Positions 9,157-18,700 of a stretch of 64,000 bases of DNA are shown piece by piece. The translations under genes were made by a program, and so were the position numbers. Origin of the DNA: Verrucomicrobiota bacterium. GTDB lineage: Bacteria > Verrucomicrobiota > Verrucomicrobiia > Limisphaerales > J093. The notes under the pieces were generated by a model, which worked only from the letters and a program-made list of their open reading frames with translations, made no database searches and was not told where the DNA came from. Numbering within the stretch: position 1 is the stretch's first letter; each line of letters opens with the position of its first letter. The stretch covers positions 62,001-126,000 of the forward strand of contig JADJWF010000005.1 in NCBI GenBank assembly GCA_016716505.1, written 5' to 3'.

Positions 9157-9801
9157 ATGAATATCGCATCCCTCACTGTGGCCCAGTTGAAACAGATGAC
9201 CGCGCTTGTGGAAAAGAAGGAAGCTCTACAGGCGGAGGTCGCGCGGATTGACGCCGAACTCGCCCGTCTCAGTAGTGGCCAGGCTCCGCGCGCAGTCGCA
9301 GCGGCAGCGCCGGTGCGGCGCGGCCGGCGGCAGCGCGCACAGCGCGGTTCTGTGAAGGCGGCCATCATCGAGCTCCTCCAAAAGGCCGGCAAGTCGGGCA
9401 TTTCCGTGAAGGAGATTTCGGAACGTCTCGGTGCCAAATACGCGCATGTCTTCGCGTGGTTTTACTCGACCGGCAGCAAGATCAAGGAGATCCAGCGCGT
9501 GGGGCCCGGTCGGTTTGGCTGGGTTGGGCCGACGGCGACTGACGAGGCGACGACCGCGCCCCGCGCCCCCAAGAAGCCCGCGCCCAAGGCGCCGACGGGC
9601 CGGCGCGGCAAGCCCGCAGTGGCGAAGGAGACCGTCATCGCCATGCTCAAAGCCTCGGGTCGCTCAGGCATCACCGTCCTCGACATGGCCCGCCGACTGA
9701 ATGTGGACCCGCAGCGCATCTACACCTGGTTCAACGCGGTCGGCAAAAAGATCAAAGAGGTCAAGAAGATCGCGCCGGCCACGTATATCTGGAACGCCTG
9801 A
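9157..9801 (+). CDS. Protein with two tandem HTH-like domains
   Basis: 214 residues, start ATG 9157 (MNIASLTVAQLKQM). Residues 1-40 form a charged coiled coil, followed by a basic linker. Then come two copies of a ~55-residue helix-turn-helix-like module: copy 1 starting near residue 67 (VKAAIIELLQKAGKSGISVK) and copy 2 near 157 (AKETVIAMLKASGRSGITVL), each ending with a Gly/Ile-Lys segment and an aromatic residue (FGW, YIW). The Lys/Pro/Ala linker between them resembles histone-H1-like tails. It is most likely a DNA-binding or nucleoid-associated protein. Family not recognised by name; a terminator follows. Confidence 0.75.
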   Translation: MNIASLTVAQLKQMTALVEKKEALQAEVARIDAELARLSSGQAPRAVAAAAPVRRGRRQRAQRGSVKAAIIELLQKAGKSGISVKEISERLGAKYAHVFAWFYSTGSKIKEIQRVGPGRFGWVGPTATDEATTAPRAPKKPAPKAPTGRRGKPAVAKETVIAMLKASGRSGITVLDMARRLNVDPQRIYTWFNAVGKKIKEVKKIAPATYIWNA

Positions 9802-9831
9802 TCGCCGGAAAGCGAATGTGAACATTTCGGA

Positions 9832-9870
9832 GGGAGCGAATCGGCCGACCGATTCGCTCCCGGTCGTTTT
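9832..9870 (+). terminator. Rho-independent terminator after the HTH-repeat gene
   Basis: A perfect 13-bp stem (9832-9844 pairs with 9849-9861) with a 4-nt loop is followed by GGTCGTTTT. It lies 30 bp after the stop codon at 9801. Its T run ends exactly at the first ATG of the downstream PQQ-propeller frame. Confidence 0.85.
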
Positions 9871-11211
9871 ATGCAGACGTCTTTGTCTGGAATCGTGAGT
9901 GGCCCCGGATTGCTCCGGCGAGCGGGAGCGGTGGTTGTCTTGTTCGCCTGGAGCGTCGTCGTGACGCACGCGGATTGGCCGGAGTTCCGCGGCCCCTCGG
10001 GAGATGGACAGGTGCCGCCCCGGCCCGACGGGAAGCCGCTTGGGCTGCCCATAACGTGGAGCGAAACCAACAATGTGCGGTGGAAGACGCCCATCCCCCA
10101 CCGGGGCTGGTCCACACCCGTGGTGATGGGCGGTCAAGTATGGGTCACCACGGCGACGGTGGAGGGGAACGACTTCTTTGCGATCGGCCTGGATGCCGAA
10201 ACGGGGAAGATTTCGGTTAACCAGCATTTGTTCCACTGGGACGATCCGGAGCCCCTCGGCAACGGCGCTTCGATGAATTGTTATGCCACGCCGTCTCCCG
10301 TCATTGAGCCGGGACGGGTGTTTGTGCATTTCGGCAGCTTCGGCACGGCCTGCCTGGACACGGCGACGGGCAAGGTCCTCTGGAAGCGCGACGATCTGCC
10401 TTGCCGGCACTATCGCGGCCCAGCCTCTTCACTGGTGGCGTTCGAGAATCTGGTCATTCTCACGATGGACGGCGCCGACTTGCAGTATCATGTCGCGCTG
10501 GACAAACAGACGGGCGGGACCGTTTGGAAGACCGACCGGTCGGTGGCGTGGAACGACGAGCACATCCCCGGTCAGATGGCGAGGGACGGTGATCTGCGCA
10601 AGGCTCATAGCACCCCGTTGATCGTCACCCATGCCGGCCAGCCGCTCATGTTAAGTGCGGGGGCCAAGGCGGCTTACGGTTATGATCCGCGGACCGGGCG
10701 GGAATTGTGGCGCGTCCAGTATAATGATTGGTCCACAGCCCCCCGGCCGCTGTTTGCTGAGGGGCTGGCATTCTTCGTGACCGGTTTGTCGCGCACCGAG
10801 TTGCTCGCCGTCAGGACGGATGGGCAGGGGGACATTACGGATTCGGGGATCGTTTGGAGACTCCGCACCCACATTGGCAAGTACGCCTCGCCGCTGCTGG
10901 TGGACGGGCTGATCTACACCGCCGCCGAGGAGAGCTTCCTCTCGTGTATCGAGGCGGCGACGGGCAAAGTGGTCTGGGCGGAGCGCATTGGCGGAAAATA
11001 CGCCGCCTCTCCGCTCGCCGCCGACGGCCGGCTATACTTTTTCAGCCAGGACGGAACCACCAAAGTGATCAAGCCCGGTCGGACCTTGGAGGTCCTGGCG
11101 ACGAACAAGCTCGATGCGGGTTTCATGGCGTCGCCGGCGGCTTCGGGGCGGGCCTTCTTCCTGCGAACCCGAACCCACCTGTACCGGATCGAGGAAGCGT
11201 CTCCGGAGTAG
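9871..11211 (+). CDS. Secreted PQQ-like beta-propeller repeat protein
   Basis: Up to 446 residues. The ATG at 9871 abuts the preceding terminator; an in-frame GTG at 9895 would give a more ordinary signal peptide (SGPGLLRRAGAVVVLFAW, then cleavage near THA-DW). The mature part starts with DWPEFRGPSGDGQ, the hallmark start of verrucomicrobial/planctomycetal outer-membrane-assembly-like propellers. It has repeated blades such as LDTATGKVLWKR, LDKQTGGTVWKT, YDPRTGRELWRV and IEAATGKVVWAE. Role unknown; no PQQ-dehydrogenase partner is nearby. Expressed alone between two terminators. Confidence 0.88.
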   Translation: MQTSLSGIVSGPGLLRRAGAVVVLFAWSVVVTHADWPEFRGPSGDGQVPPRPDGKPLGLPITWSETNNVRWKTPIPHRGWSTPVVMGGQVWVTTATVEGNDFFAIGLDAETGKISVNQHLFHWDDPEPLGNGASMNCYATPSPVIEPGRVFVHFGSFGTACLDTATGKVLWKRDDLPCRHYRGPASSLVAFENLVILTMDGADLQYHVALDKQTGGTVWKTDRSVAWNDEHIPGQMARDGDLRKAHSTPLIVTHAGQPLMLSAGAKAAYGYDPRTGRELWRVQYNDWSTAPRPLFAEGLAFFVTGLSRTELLAVRTDGQGDITDSGIVWRLRTHIGKYASPLLVDGLIYTAAEESFLSCIEAATGKVVWAERIGGKYAASPLAADGRLYFFSQDGTTKVIKPGRTLEVLATNKLDAGFMASPAASGRAFFLRTRTHLYRIEEASPE

Positions 11212-11244
11212 TTCGATCGGAGCCGCGGACGCATAGGAAAAGAG

Positions 11245-11275
11245 AAAGGCCGGACAAACAGGTCCGGCCTTTTCA
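11245..11275 (+). terminator. Rho-independent terminator after the PQQ-propeller gene
   Basis: An 11-bp perfect stem AAAGGCCGGAC (11245-11255) and GTCCGGCCTTT (11262-11272), with a 6-nt loop, is followed by TTC. It starts 33 bp after the stop. The A-rich 5' side could also let it work weakly on the minus strand. Confidence 0.85.
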
Positions 11276-11623
11276 CACCCTGCGCGCTGAGAACGGACGC
11301 GCAGAAACAACGGGGAGAAGGTACCTCGCTCCGTGCCCACCGATAGTCACCAGTTCTGGTGACAAGCACGGACTGACCACGCGCCGGCCGGGGGGCAACC
11401 GGCCACACCGCCTGCCGTGCCGTTGGCCGAGGCAGCATCGAATCGAACCCTGCCGGCACTGATGACCGCCGTCCGGGGTCGGCTGACAGCCGGCTACCCT
11501 GAGCGGGTCGGTGTCGGGCGTAGGATTGCCCTTTCCGCCCCAATCGAGGAGGGACGCATTGGACGGGCGCTCCTCCCTCCTCGCGAAGCACCCCGACGGC
11601 CCCCGGGTGCGGGCGAACTTCGT
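11276..11623 (+). other. Intergenic region, no gene seen
   Basis: About 350 bp between the PQQ-propeller terminator and the end of the convergent WYL regulator gene. Open frames here are antisense or low-complexity; no RNA gene or coding signature is visible. Confidence 0.5.
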
Positions 11624-12628
11624 TCAGGCTCGTGCCCCCAAGATGGCTTGTGCCGCGTCCCGGACGGCCGCAACGAGTTCCGGAGGCCGGAGAACCACGG
11701 CGCGTCCACCCCAGCCGAGAATCCACCGCTGAATCTCGACGAGGCTGGACAGCTTCAGGCGCAGTTCCACGCCGCCGTTCCGGAGCTCGCGGAGTTGCTG
11801 GGAGGCATGCCAGCGCTTTTCGCGGATGAAGTCGGCCACCTCGGGCGCGAAGCGCACCACGACTTCGAACCGCCCCTCGGCGGAGTGAATGCCGAAGCTG
11901 CCGCGCAGTTGCCGGTCCACCGAGAAACCGGTCGGTCGGGTGAAGGTCTGGCCGGTCGGCTTTACCGATTGAATCCGCGCCGGCACGAACGTCCGCAGGT
12001 CCCTGCGCAGGTGATCGTAGGCGAAGAGGTACCATTCGCCGTTGACGTTGGCGAGGTGGTAGGGGTCCACGGTCCGCGTTTCAGCCCGCGCCTCGCCCGG
12101 TTTGCGATAAACCATCTCCAACTGTTCTCGCCGCGCCGTGGCCTTGGCCAGGAGGTCGAAGATCTCCAGGTTCAGAATCGGCTCGGCGCTGGTGCGGAAG
12201 GAGATGGTCTGGTCCCAGTCCGCCAGATGCAGTGACACGGTCTCCGGCAGGGCGGCGGCCATTTTCTTGAGCGCGCTGAGCAGGGGCTTTTCGAAGTTGG
12301 TGCCGCGATACTGCTGGACCGCCTTTTCGGCGACGAGCAGGGCGAACAGTTCCCCCTCGGTGATCTGGAGGGAGGGAAAGGTGCTGACATCCTCGGTGTA
12401 GTAATAGCCCCAGCGCCGCGGGTCGTAGGCCAGCGGCAGGTTGAGGCGGTCGCGCATGAACTCGAGGTCGCGAACGACGGTCTTGGCGCTGACTTCCAGT
12501 TCAGGCGCCAGCGTGGCGGCGTTTGGAAACCGGCCGGACTGGATCGCTTGGTGGATGCGGAGCATTCGCTCGAGTGCGGGGCGCGATTTACCGACCGCCG
12601 GGGCGGGAAGGGTCGCGGCACGTTTCAT
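11624..12628 (-). CDS. YafY-type HTH/WYL domain transcriptional regulator
   Basis: 334 residues. A DeoR-like winged helix occupies about residues 20-75 (AATLAPELEVSAKTVVRDLE). The WYL domain at about 150-235 contains VDPYHLANVNGEWYLFAYDH, and a C-terminal WCX-like extension ends with helices near RAVVLRPPELVAAVRDAA. WYL proteins sense ligands, often nucleic acid, and control stress, DNA-damage or defence genes; the regulon here is unknown. It lies between rho and the PQQ gene without an obvious target. Confidence 0.88.
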   Translation of the reverse strand: MKRAATLPAPAVGKSRPALERMLRIHQAIQSGRFPNAATLAPELEVSAKTVVRDLEFMRDRLNLPLAYDPRRWGYYYTEDVSTFPSLQITEGELFALLVAEKAVQQYRGTNFEKPLLSALKKMAAALPETVSLHLADWDQTISFRTSAEPILNLEIFDLLAKATARREQLEMVYRKPGEARAETRTVDPYHLANVNGEWYLFAYDHLRRDLRTFVPARIQSVKPTGQTFTRPTGFSVDRQLRGSFGIHSAEGRFEVVVRFAPEVADFIREKRWHASQQLRELRNGGVELRLKLSSLVEIQRWILGWGGRAVVLRPPELVAAVRDAAQAILGARA

Positions 12629-12689
12629 CGGGCGAAGGTTCCCAGCACCGATCCACGACGTGGGCCCGGCTGGGTCGGGAGCGGGCGGC

Positions 12690-13808
12690 TCAGACCAGCT
12701 TGGCCAGCAACTCGTCGTTGGTCTTGTGCTTCTTCAGCGCGGCGATGAGCGTTTCCATCGCCTCGACCGGTTGCAGGTCCACCATCATGCGCCGCAGCTT
12801 GCGCACGGCGTCAATCTGGTGTTTCGGGAAGAGCTTCTCCTCTTTGCGCGTGCCGCTCTTGGGGATGTCAATGGCGGGGAAGAGGCGTCGGTCCGAGAGC
12901 TTGCGGTCCAGCACCAACTCCATGTTGCCGGTGCCTTTGAACTCCTGGAAAATCAATTCGTCCATGCGTGAACCCGTCTCAATCAACGCCGTGGCGATGA
13001 TGGTGAGCGAGCCGCTTTCCTCCGCCTTCCGCGCGGCGGCGAAGATCTTGCGGGGGATTTCGAGGGCGCGGGCATCCACGCCGCCGGTCATGGTCCGGCC
13101 GGAGCCGCCATGGACGCTGTTGTAGGCCCGGGCCACGCGGGTGAGCGAGTCCAGGAGCACGAACACATCTTTGCCCGCCTCGACCATCCGCCGGCAGCGC
13201 TCAATCATGAACCGGCTCAATCGCACGTGGGTCTCGAGGTCCTGGTCGTTCGACGACGCGACCACCTCGGCGTTGACCGAACGCTGAAAGTCGGTCACCT
13301 CCTCCGGCCGCTCGTCAATCAGCAACACCATGACGTGGACCTCGGGGTGATTGGCGGCCACGGCGTTTGCCAGTTGCTTGAGCACCGTGGTCTTGCCGGT
13401 GCGCGGCGGCGCCACAATCAGTCCGCGGGTGCCCTTGCCGATGGGCGTCACCAGGTCAATGATGCGCGTCTCGATCAGGTCGGGCGTCGTCTCCAGCCGG
13501 AACTTCTCGATGGGGTCAATCGTCGTGAGGTTCTCGAAGCGCATGGACTTGACGTAACTGGCGAACGGAATCCCGTTCACCTCGATCACCTCCTTGAGTT
13601 GCGGGCTGCTGCCCCGGTGCGGCGGTTGCAGCGCGCCCTTCACCAGACAGCCTTCGCGCAGGAAATTGCGCTTGATGGTGTCCGGCGTGACGAAGACGTC
13701 CGTCGGCTTCGGATGAAAATGCTGTTCCGGTGTTCGCAGGAAACCGAAGCCTTTCTCCGAGATCTCAAGATAGCCCACGCCCACGTCGGGCACATTGTTG
13801 TTGCTCAT
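12690..13808 (-). CDS. rho: Transcription termination factor Rho
   Basis: Hexameric RNA helicase/ATPase that ends transcription, 372 residues. Start ATG 13808 with AAGGA just upstream; the frame remains open further upstream but without homology. The N-terminal cold-shock-like RNA-binding domain starts at VGYLEISEKGFGFLR. Walker A PPRTGKTTVLKQ is near residue 140, and the Walker B region VMVLLIDERPEEVTDFQR near 170. R-loop and Q-loop features (LDSLTRVARAYN, GGVDARAL) are present. It lacks the N-terminal extension seen in longer Rho proteins, hence the shorter length than E. coli (419). Confidence 0.96.
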   Translation of the reverse strand: MSNNNVPDVGVGYLEISEKGFGFLRTPEQHFHPKPTDVFVTPDTIKRNFLREGCLVKGALQPPHRGSSPQLKEVIEVNGIPFASYVKSMRFENLTTIDPIEKFRLETTPDLIETRIIDLVTPIGKGTRGLIVAPPRTGKTTVLKQLANAVAANHPEVHVMVLLIDERPEEVTDFQRSVNAEVVASSNDQDLETHVRLSRFMIERCRRMVEAGKDVFVLLDSLTRVARAYNSVHGGSGRTMTGGVDARALEIPRKIFAAARKAEESGSLTIIATALIETGSRMDELIFQEFKGTGNMELVLDRKLSDRRLFPAIDIPKSGTRKEEKLFPKHQIDAVRKLRRMMVDLQPVEAMETLIAALKKHKTNDELLAKLV

Positions 13809-13992
13809 AATTCCTTCTCGCCAGGGAGGACAGCACCGCAGAGACATGGAGCCGCCATGCGAAAGTCGGGACTCCCTACCTGGAAACACTGGCGGCTCGA
13901 AGACTGATGTCAAACGGTTGAAGCGCCGCCAGCAGGACCGAAACCGACGCTTTTGTAGGCGGAAGAGGAGGGGCCTGCAACTTGTTTTTGAG

Positions 13993-14730
13993 TCAAAGTG
14001 TCCTTCTGGTGCGGTGCTCGATGGCCTGGCAGACCTCGATGAACAACTCGAGCCGGTCCCGGGTCCCGAGTTTCTCCTGGTCGCCGTAGTCGGTGATCTT
14101 GATGCCGGAGACCAGTTCCATGACGAAGTAGGGCCGGCCCGGGGAGAGGCGCTCCGAACTTCCGCCAGGTTGTGGACTGCGCCAGTCCCTTGGCGCTTTG
14201 GGACCGTCAGGCGCACTCGAAAGCGGCAGCGGACTGCCGCAGTCCAAGACGCTGGCGCGTGGACCCAGGCGGCTTTCCGTCGTCCCCGCATCGAGCACCT
14301 TGGCGATGTTGGGATGGTCCATCATGGCCTGGACCTGACGTTCCGCCTCGAAGCGGGCGACGACCTGCCTGGTGTCCATGCCCAGCTTGATGACCTTAAG
14401 GTCGACGCGGCGCCGCACCGGCTCGGTCTGTTCGGCGACATAGACCACGCCGCAGCCGCCTTCGTTGAGCTGTTCGAGCAGCTTGTAGCGGCCCAGCGTC
14501 TGGCCGACGGCTTCGGCGGCCGCGGCGAACCCAATTCAATGGACCGGTGGTGCCGCGTCGGCCTGGGTGGCCAGCAGTGTCTCGGGCGGCTCGTGCGCCG
14601 CGAGCAGGGCGTCGAGGCGGGCACGCAACGCTTGGTCCTCGCCGCATTCACGATCCAGCCACGCCACCCGCCCGGCGGCCGGTTTTGTCAGGGCGAGTTG
14701 GAACAGGAGTTCTTCGCGGTTTGAGTTCAT
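13993..14730 (-). pseudogene. Truncated Ser/Thr protein kinase relic
   Basis: One frame from ATG 14730 (MNSNREELLFQLALTKPAAG) reads into a kinase N-lobe: glycine loop LNEGGCGVVYVAEQ, VDLKVIKLG (position of the VAIK Lys) and VMELVSGIKITDYGD. An in-frame TGA near 14538 interrupts it (a Trp is expected), and the frame ends at 13993 straight after CQAIEH, before the HRD and DFG motifs. Catalytic activity is therefore impossible. Between KVLDAG and RPYFVMELV sits a ~45-residue insert built from palindromic repeats. It is a close relative of the intact-looking kinase at 15747-19459. Confidence 0.85.
14174..14245 (-). repeat. Palindromic repeats inside the kinase relic
   Basis: Two imperfect copies of one palindrome: GGACTGCGCCAGTCC at 14174-14188 and GGACTGCCGCAGTCC at 14231-14245. 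The second is embedded in a larger hairpin formed by AGCGGCAG and CTGCCGC. A third, slightly degenerate copy is at 15551-15565. They occupy the beta4-beta5 loop of the kinase reading frame. Confidence 0.8.
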
Positions 14731-14798
14731 GGCTGAAGATTGTGGCGGACGGAAAGCCCGGCGTTGTCGGGCCGGGCTGAAGTGGTAGTCTCCCACAC

Positions 14799-15068
14799 AT
14801 GAGCGATTTGGAGAGCGTGCTGGCAAAGGCCGCCATCGTGGCCCGCCAGTTTGGGGCCAAGCGGCTGCTGCTTTTCGGCAGCGGACTGGAGAATCCATCG
14901 GCCGCCCGCGACCTGGACCTGGCCTGCGCGGGTGTTCCCGGCTGGAAGCTCTTCGAGTTGGCCTCAGCCCTGGAAGAAACCTTGGGAGTCCCGCTGGACT
15001 TGGTGCCGCTCGATCCTCCGACCCCCTTTACCCGGCTCATCGAAAAGCGGGCCCGTGTGCTCCTGTGA
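14799..15068 (+). CDS. MNT-type nucleotidyltransferase (MntA-like antitoxin)
   Basis: 89-residue minimal nucleotidyltransferase. The motif LLLFGSGLENPSAARDLDLA (residues about 23-42) has the GS-x9-DxD arrangement, one residue shorter than the GS-x10-DxD usually quoted. The stop overlaps the start of the next gene by 4 nt. MNT proteins of this size pair with HEPN RNases; in characterised pairs the MNT enzyme AMPylates and silences the HEPN toxin. That function is inferred from family and gene order. Confidence 0.82.
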   Translation: MSDLESVLAKAAIVARQFGAKRLLLFGSGLENPSAARDLDLACAGVPGWKLFELASALEETLGVPLDLVPLDPPTPFTRLIEKRARVLL

Positions 15069-15522
15069 CGGCCGAAGAATTGAAAGCGGAGATCGCGATC
15101 GAGTTCGACTTGCTGCAGCAGGTCGCCCATGAACTCGAAGCGCTGCGGCGGGACGTGGCTGGTCGTGAGCCGACCGTCCGCGAGAAGACAGCCGCTGCCG
15201 CGTTCCTCGCTCAGTTCTATTCGGGTATCGAAAACATTCTCAAGCGCCTGAGCCGCTTTTACGGCGTCGAACTGCCCGCGGGCGAGAACTGGCATCTGGC
15301 CTTGTTCAAGCGGTTCTGTCCGCCCGAACAAGCGCCATTGCCGATGCTGTTCGACGAGGCGCTGGCCCGCCAAGTCGGCCCCTTTCGCCGGTTCCGCCAC
15401 GTTGTCCACCACGGCTACGGATTTCAAACGAGTGGGACCGGATGCGGGAAGGGTTGGAACAGGTGAGCGCGCTCCTGCCTGTATTTCGTGAACGTGTTGC
15501 CGCACACATCAACAGGCTCTGA
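15065..15522 (+). pseudogene. HEPN-domain toxin (HepT-like), frameshifted near the C-terminus
   Basis: Starts at ATG 15065... in the translated frame (codon GTG at the 4-nt overlap with the MNT stop is read as Met) and runs to a stop at 15466 (133 codons). The active-site motif RHVVHHGY matches R-x4-H-x-Y. After GYGFQ at about 15425-15431 one base is missing: the next frame continues as EWDRMREGLEQVSALLPVF and RERVAAHINRL, stopping at 15522, exactly what the family's last helix looks like. The catalytic motif is kept but the terminal helix is replaced by a 10-residue junk tail. Either decay or a sequencing indel. Confidence 0.75.
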
Positions 15523-15534
15523 CTCATCACGCAT

Positions 15535-15746
15535 GGGGAAAAGCGGCAGAGGACTGCCGCAGTTCAAGGCGCTTCGCGACGAACGGGGCGGCGGGGTAGT
15601 CCGCTGGGTTTTGGAGTGCGCCGGCAAGTCGGAAGCGACATCGCTTTCGAGCAGGCTGGCAGCCGGTGAATTGCGATAGCTTCTCGCGCGTTCCGAAAGC
15701 GGTGTCGCCGCCATGCTTGGCCCACGCAGTCCAAGTAGATTCGCGT
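15535..15746 (+). repeat. Non-coding interval with interspersed palindrome
   Basis: The 220-bp convergent gap between the HEPN gene and the kinase-WD40 gene contains one copy of the GGACTGCCGCAG palindrome family (15551-15565) flanked by AAGCGGCAG as in the kinase relic. No open frame here is credible. Confidence 0.65.
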
Positions 15747-18700
15747 TCATGGCCGTTGGGTCTCCGCTTTCTCCTTCGTTTCCGCCGCGCCGATCTCCTC
15801 CCATGACGGCGCGCGCCAAACCTGCAACGGCGATCCGGCAACGATTTCGTCGCCGTCCGAACTCCAGCCCGCGCGCGAGAGGAACGATCCCGCGCCCGAC
15901 AGCGTCAGCAGCTCTTGTCGTGTGCCCGCATCCCAGACCTTGACGGCCTCGCGGCCGCCGCTGGACGTGATCAGCCGCCGGCCATCCGGGGAAAACGCCA
16001 CACTAAAGGCGGCGTTCAGGTGGGCGCGAATGGAATCGAGGTGTTCCATGCCGATCGCGTCGAACCACCGCAATTGCCCCGCATCGGTGGCCGCGGCAAC
16101 CAGCCGGCCATCCGGGGAAACGGCCAGCCTGCGTGACCGGTCTCTTCCCGGGAAAACGCGCGGAGGGCGCTCCGGCTGGCTCAAGTCGTGGAAACGAATC
16201 TCATGATCAACCCTTTCGCGGGCCACGCTGGCGACGAAGACGCGCCCCCCTGCCGCAAAGGCGAGATCCCAAGTATCCTTGATGGATAGCAGTAGCTTTC
16301 CCGTCGCGAGGTGCCACACCCGCGCTCCATCCGCAGATATCGCGGCAAGGTGATTGCCATCCGGGCTGAGCAGGAGTTCCTGAATGCCAGGTAAATCGTT
16401 CTTCAGCTCCGTCCGACGGTCTGGGGTCCTTAAGCTTGCCACGTAAATCGAGGCTGCGGATCCCCGCTCCGTCCAGGAAACGAGCTGGTGTCCCGGCGAG
16501 AAAGCCAAAGCCGGCGGCACGGCTCCCGGCCTCAGCTCGACGGCGTCACGCTGAAGCAGATTTGTGCCGCGCCATTCCGCGATGACAAGCTTGCGAGCAC
16601 CGTCCCAGTAACAGAGCGAGTTCGTGCCGAAAAGACGGAATGGACCTTCCGATGGGATCAACCAAGGCAACGAGGAAGGTGGGACACCGTCAGTCAGATC
16701 GCTCAGCCCCGCCAGCCTGCCCGGGCTGATCAGAAACTGGGACTGGCCTAATGCGATGGGCCACGCGTTGTGATAGGCTTCGGCCGCGGCGAAGTAGCCG
16801 TCGGATCCAGCCCGCGTATCCAGCCGCCACAACATCAGTTCGCCGTCTCTACCCACGCTGGCGATCAGGTTTTGCTCGTCCGAAACGGCGACGGCGTGAA
16901 TCTCGTCGCCGTGCCCACGCAGCGCCGCGGTTTCCGTCCAGCTTCCGGTATCCCACAGTCGAATCGTCTGGTCCGCGGATGCGGAGATCAACCGGCGCCC
17001 GTTATGGCTGAACACGAGCCGGCCTGTCCAAGCGGTGTGTCCATCCAGTCGGATCATGAGCCGTCCGGTTTCGGCGTCCCAAATGCGAATGGCGGCATCC
17101 TCGAAACCCGCGGCTGAAGCCAGCCAGCGACCATCCGGTGATAGCGCCAGGGCGGTCACGCCGTAGTCCACTTGCTCGGCGGTTCTCCAGAGCTCATCGC
17201 CGGACTGGAGGTCAATGCTACGGAGACTGTAGCGGCGAGAGCTGGGATTCGAATCCGGCAGATAGAGCCGCCGGTTGTCCGGGGAAAGCCGGGCGGCGCC
17301 ATGAAACCAACTGAAGCTTATCGGGGTGGCGTGCCGGCTCTCCATTGCGCCGGAAGCCACGCTCACAACGTAGGCGGCATCCCTGGACATGCGGCCGCCG
17401 CCCATCACATAGATCACCAGCCGCGAGCCGTCCTGCGAGAACGCGATGTCATTGACACTGTATGGATCCTCTTCGGTGATGCGCAAAGCGACGGTTTGTT
17501 GTCCGGCGTCGAGATCGAAAAACGTGACCGTGTGCCGATCGGATGTAGCCGCCAGGAGATTTCGGACGGGCGAAAACGCGACACGGCCGTACTCATATTG
17601 CCCGGCGATCACGAGCTGGCGAACGAGCCGTCTTTCCCGGACATCCCAAAGCTCCACGGCGCCGTCGTACCATCCCACCGCCAGAAGGGAGCCATCCGGC
17701 GAAAAACTGACGTCGAGCCCGCGCGTCGGCCGGTTGGTCAGGGTGACGAGGGCGCTGCTCCGGGCCTGTTGCCACAGATACCGCCACTCCCAGCCGCGGA
17801 GGTCCTCTTCACCGGACCGGGGCCGGTGACGGTCCAGGAGGAGCCGTGCCTTGCCCAGATTGTTTCCTTTCAGCGCCTGCTGGGCATTGTTCATGTCCGA
17901 GGCGTAAAGCAGGCAGCGTGAGTGCCGGTCACTCTCGACGGCCCAGCGGGCTTGCGTATCCGCCCGTTGGCGTTCGGCTTCGGCGATTCTTTGCGCGGTC
18001 TCTGCGGCCATCCGTTGCTGTTGCTCCCGGCTCCGGGCCGCCTCCGCCTCCCGTTGCGCCTGGCGCGCGGCAAGCATCTGCCAGGTGCTGATGGCAATGC
18101 CCAGGAGCAAGGCCAGGCTCACGGCAGCCGCGGCGGTGAAGGCCAGCTTGTTCCGGCGAAAGGCCTTCTGGAGGCGGTAGGCCGCGCTGGGCGGACGGGC
18201 GACGACCGGCTCGTTGTTGAGATGCCGCTTAAGATCGGCGGCCAGTCCGTTGGCCGTGTCGTATCGGCGTGTCCGATCCTTCTCCAGGCACTTCATCACG
18301 ATCCAATCCAGATCGCCCTTGAGCAGATGAATCAGCTTCGGCGCATCCGCCGAACGCCGCTTGGCCGTGGTGGTCAGTTCCTCGCCCGGCAAGGTCGCCA
18401 GCCGCGTGCTTGGCCGCACCGGGTCCTTCTCCCGGATCGTCCGCCGCATGGCGTCGATCCCGCCGGACATCAACTCCTGCGCATCGAACGGCGTCTTGCC
18501 CACCAGCAGTTCGTAGAGCAGCACGCCCAGGCTGTAGATGTCGCTGCGCGTATCGATGTCCAGCCCGCTCATCTCCGCCTGCTCCGGACTCATGTAGGCC
18601 GGCGTGCCGATGAACTGGTGAAGCTGCGTGTAAACCGTGGCGTCGGTCAGCCGGCCTTCGGTGGCCTTGGCGATGCCGAAATCAATCACCTTCGGCACCG

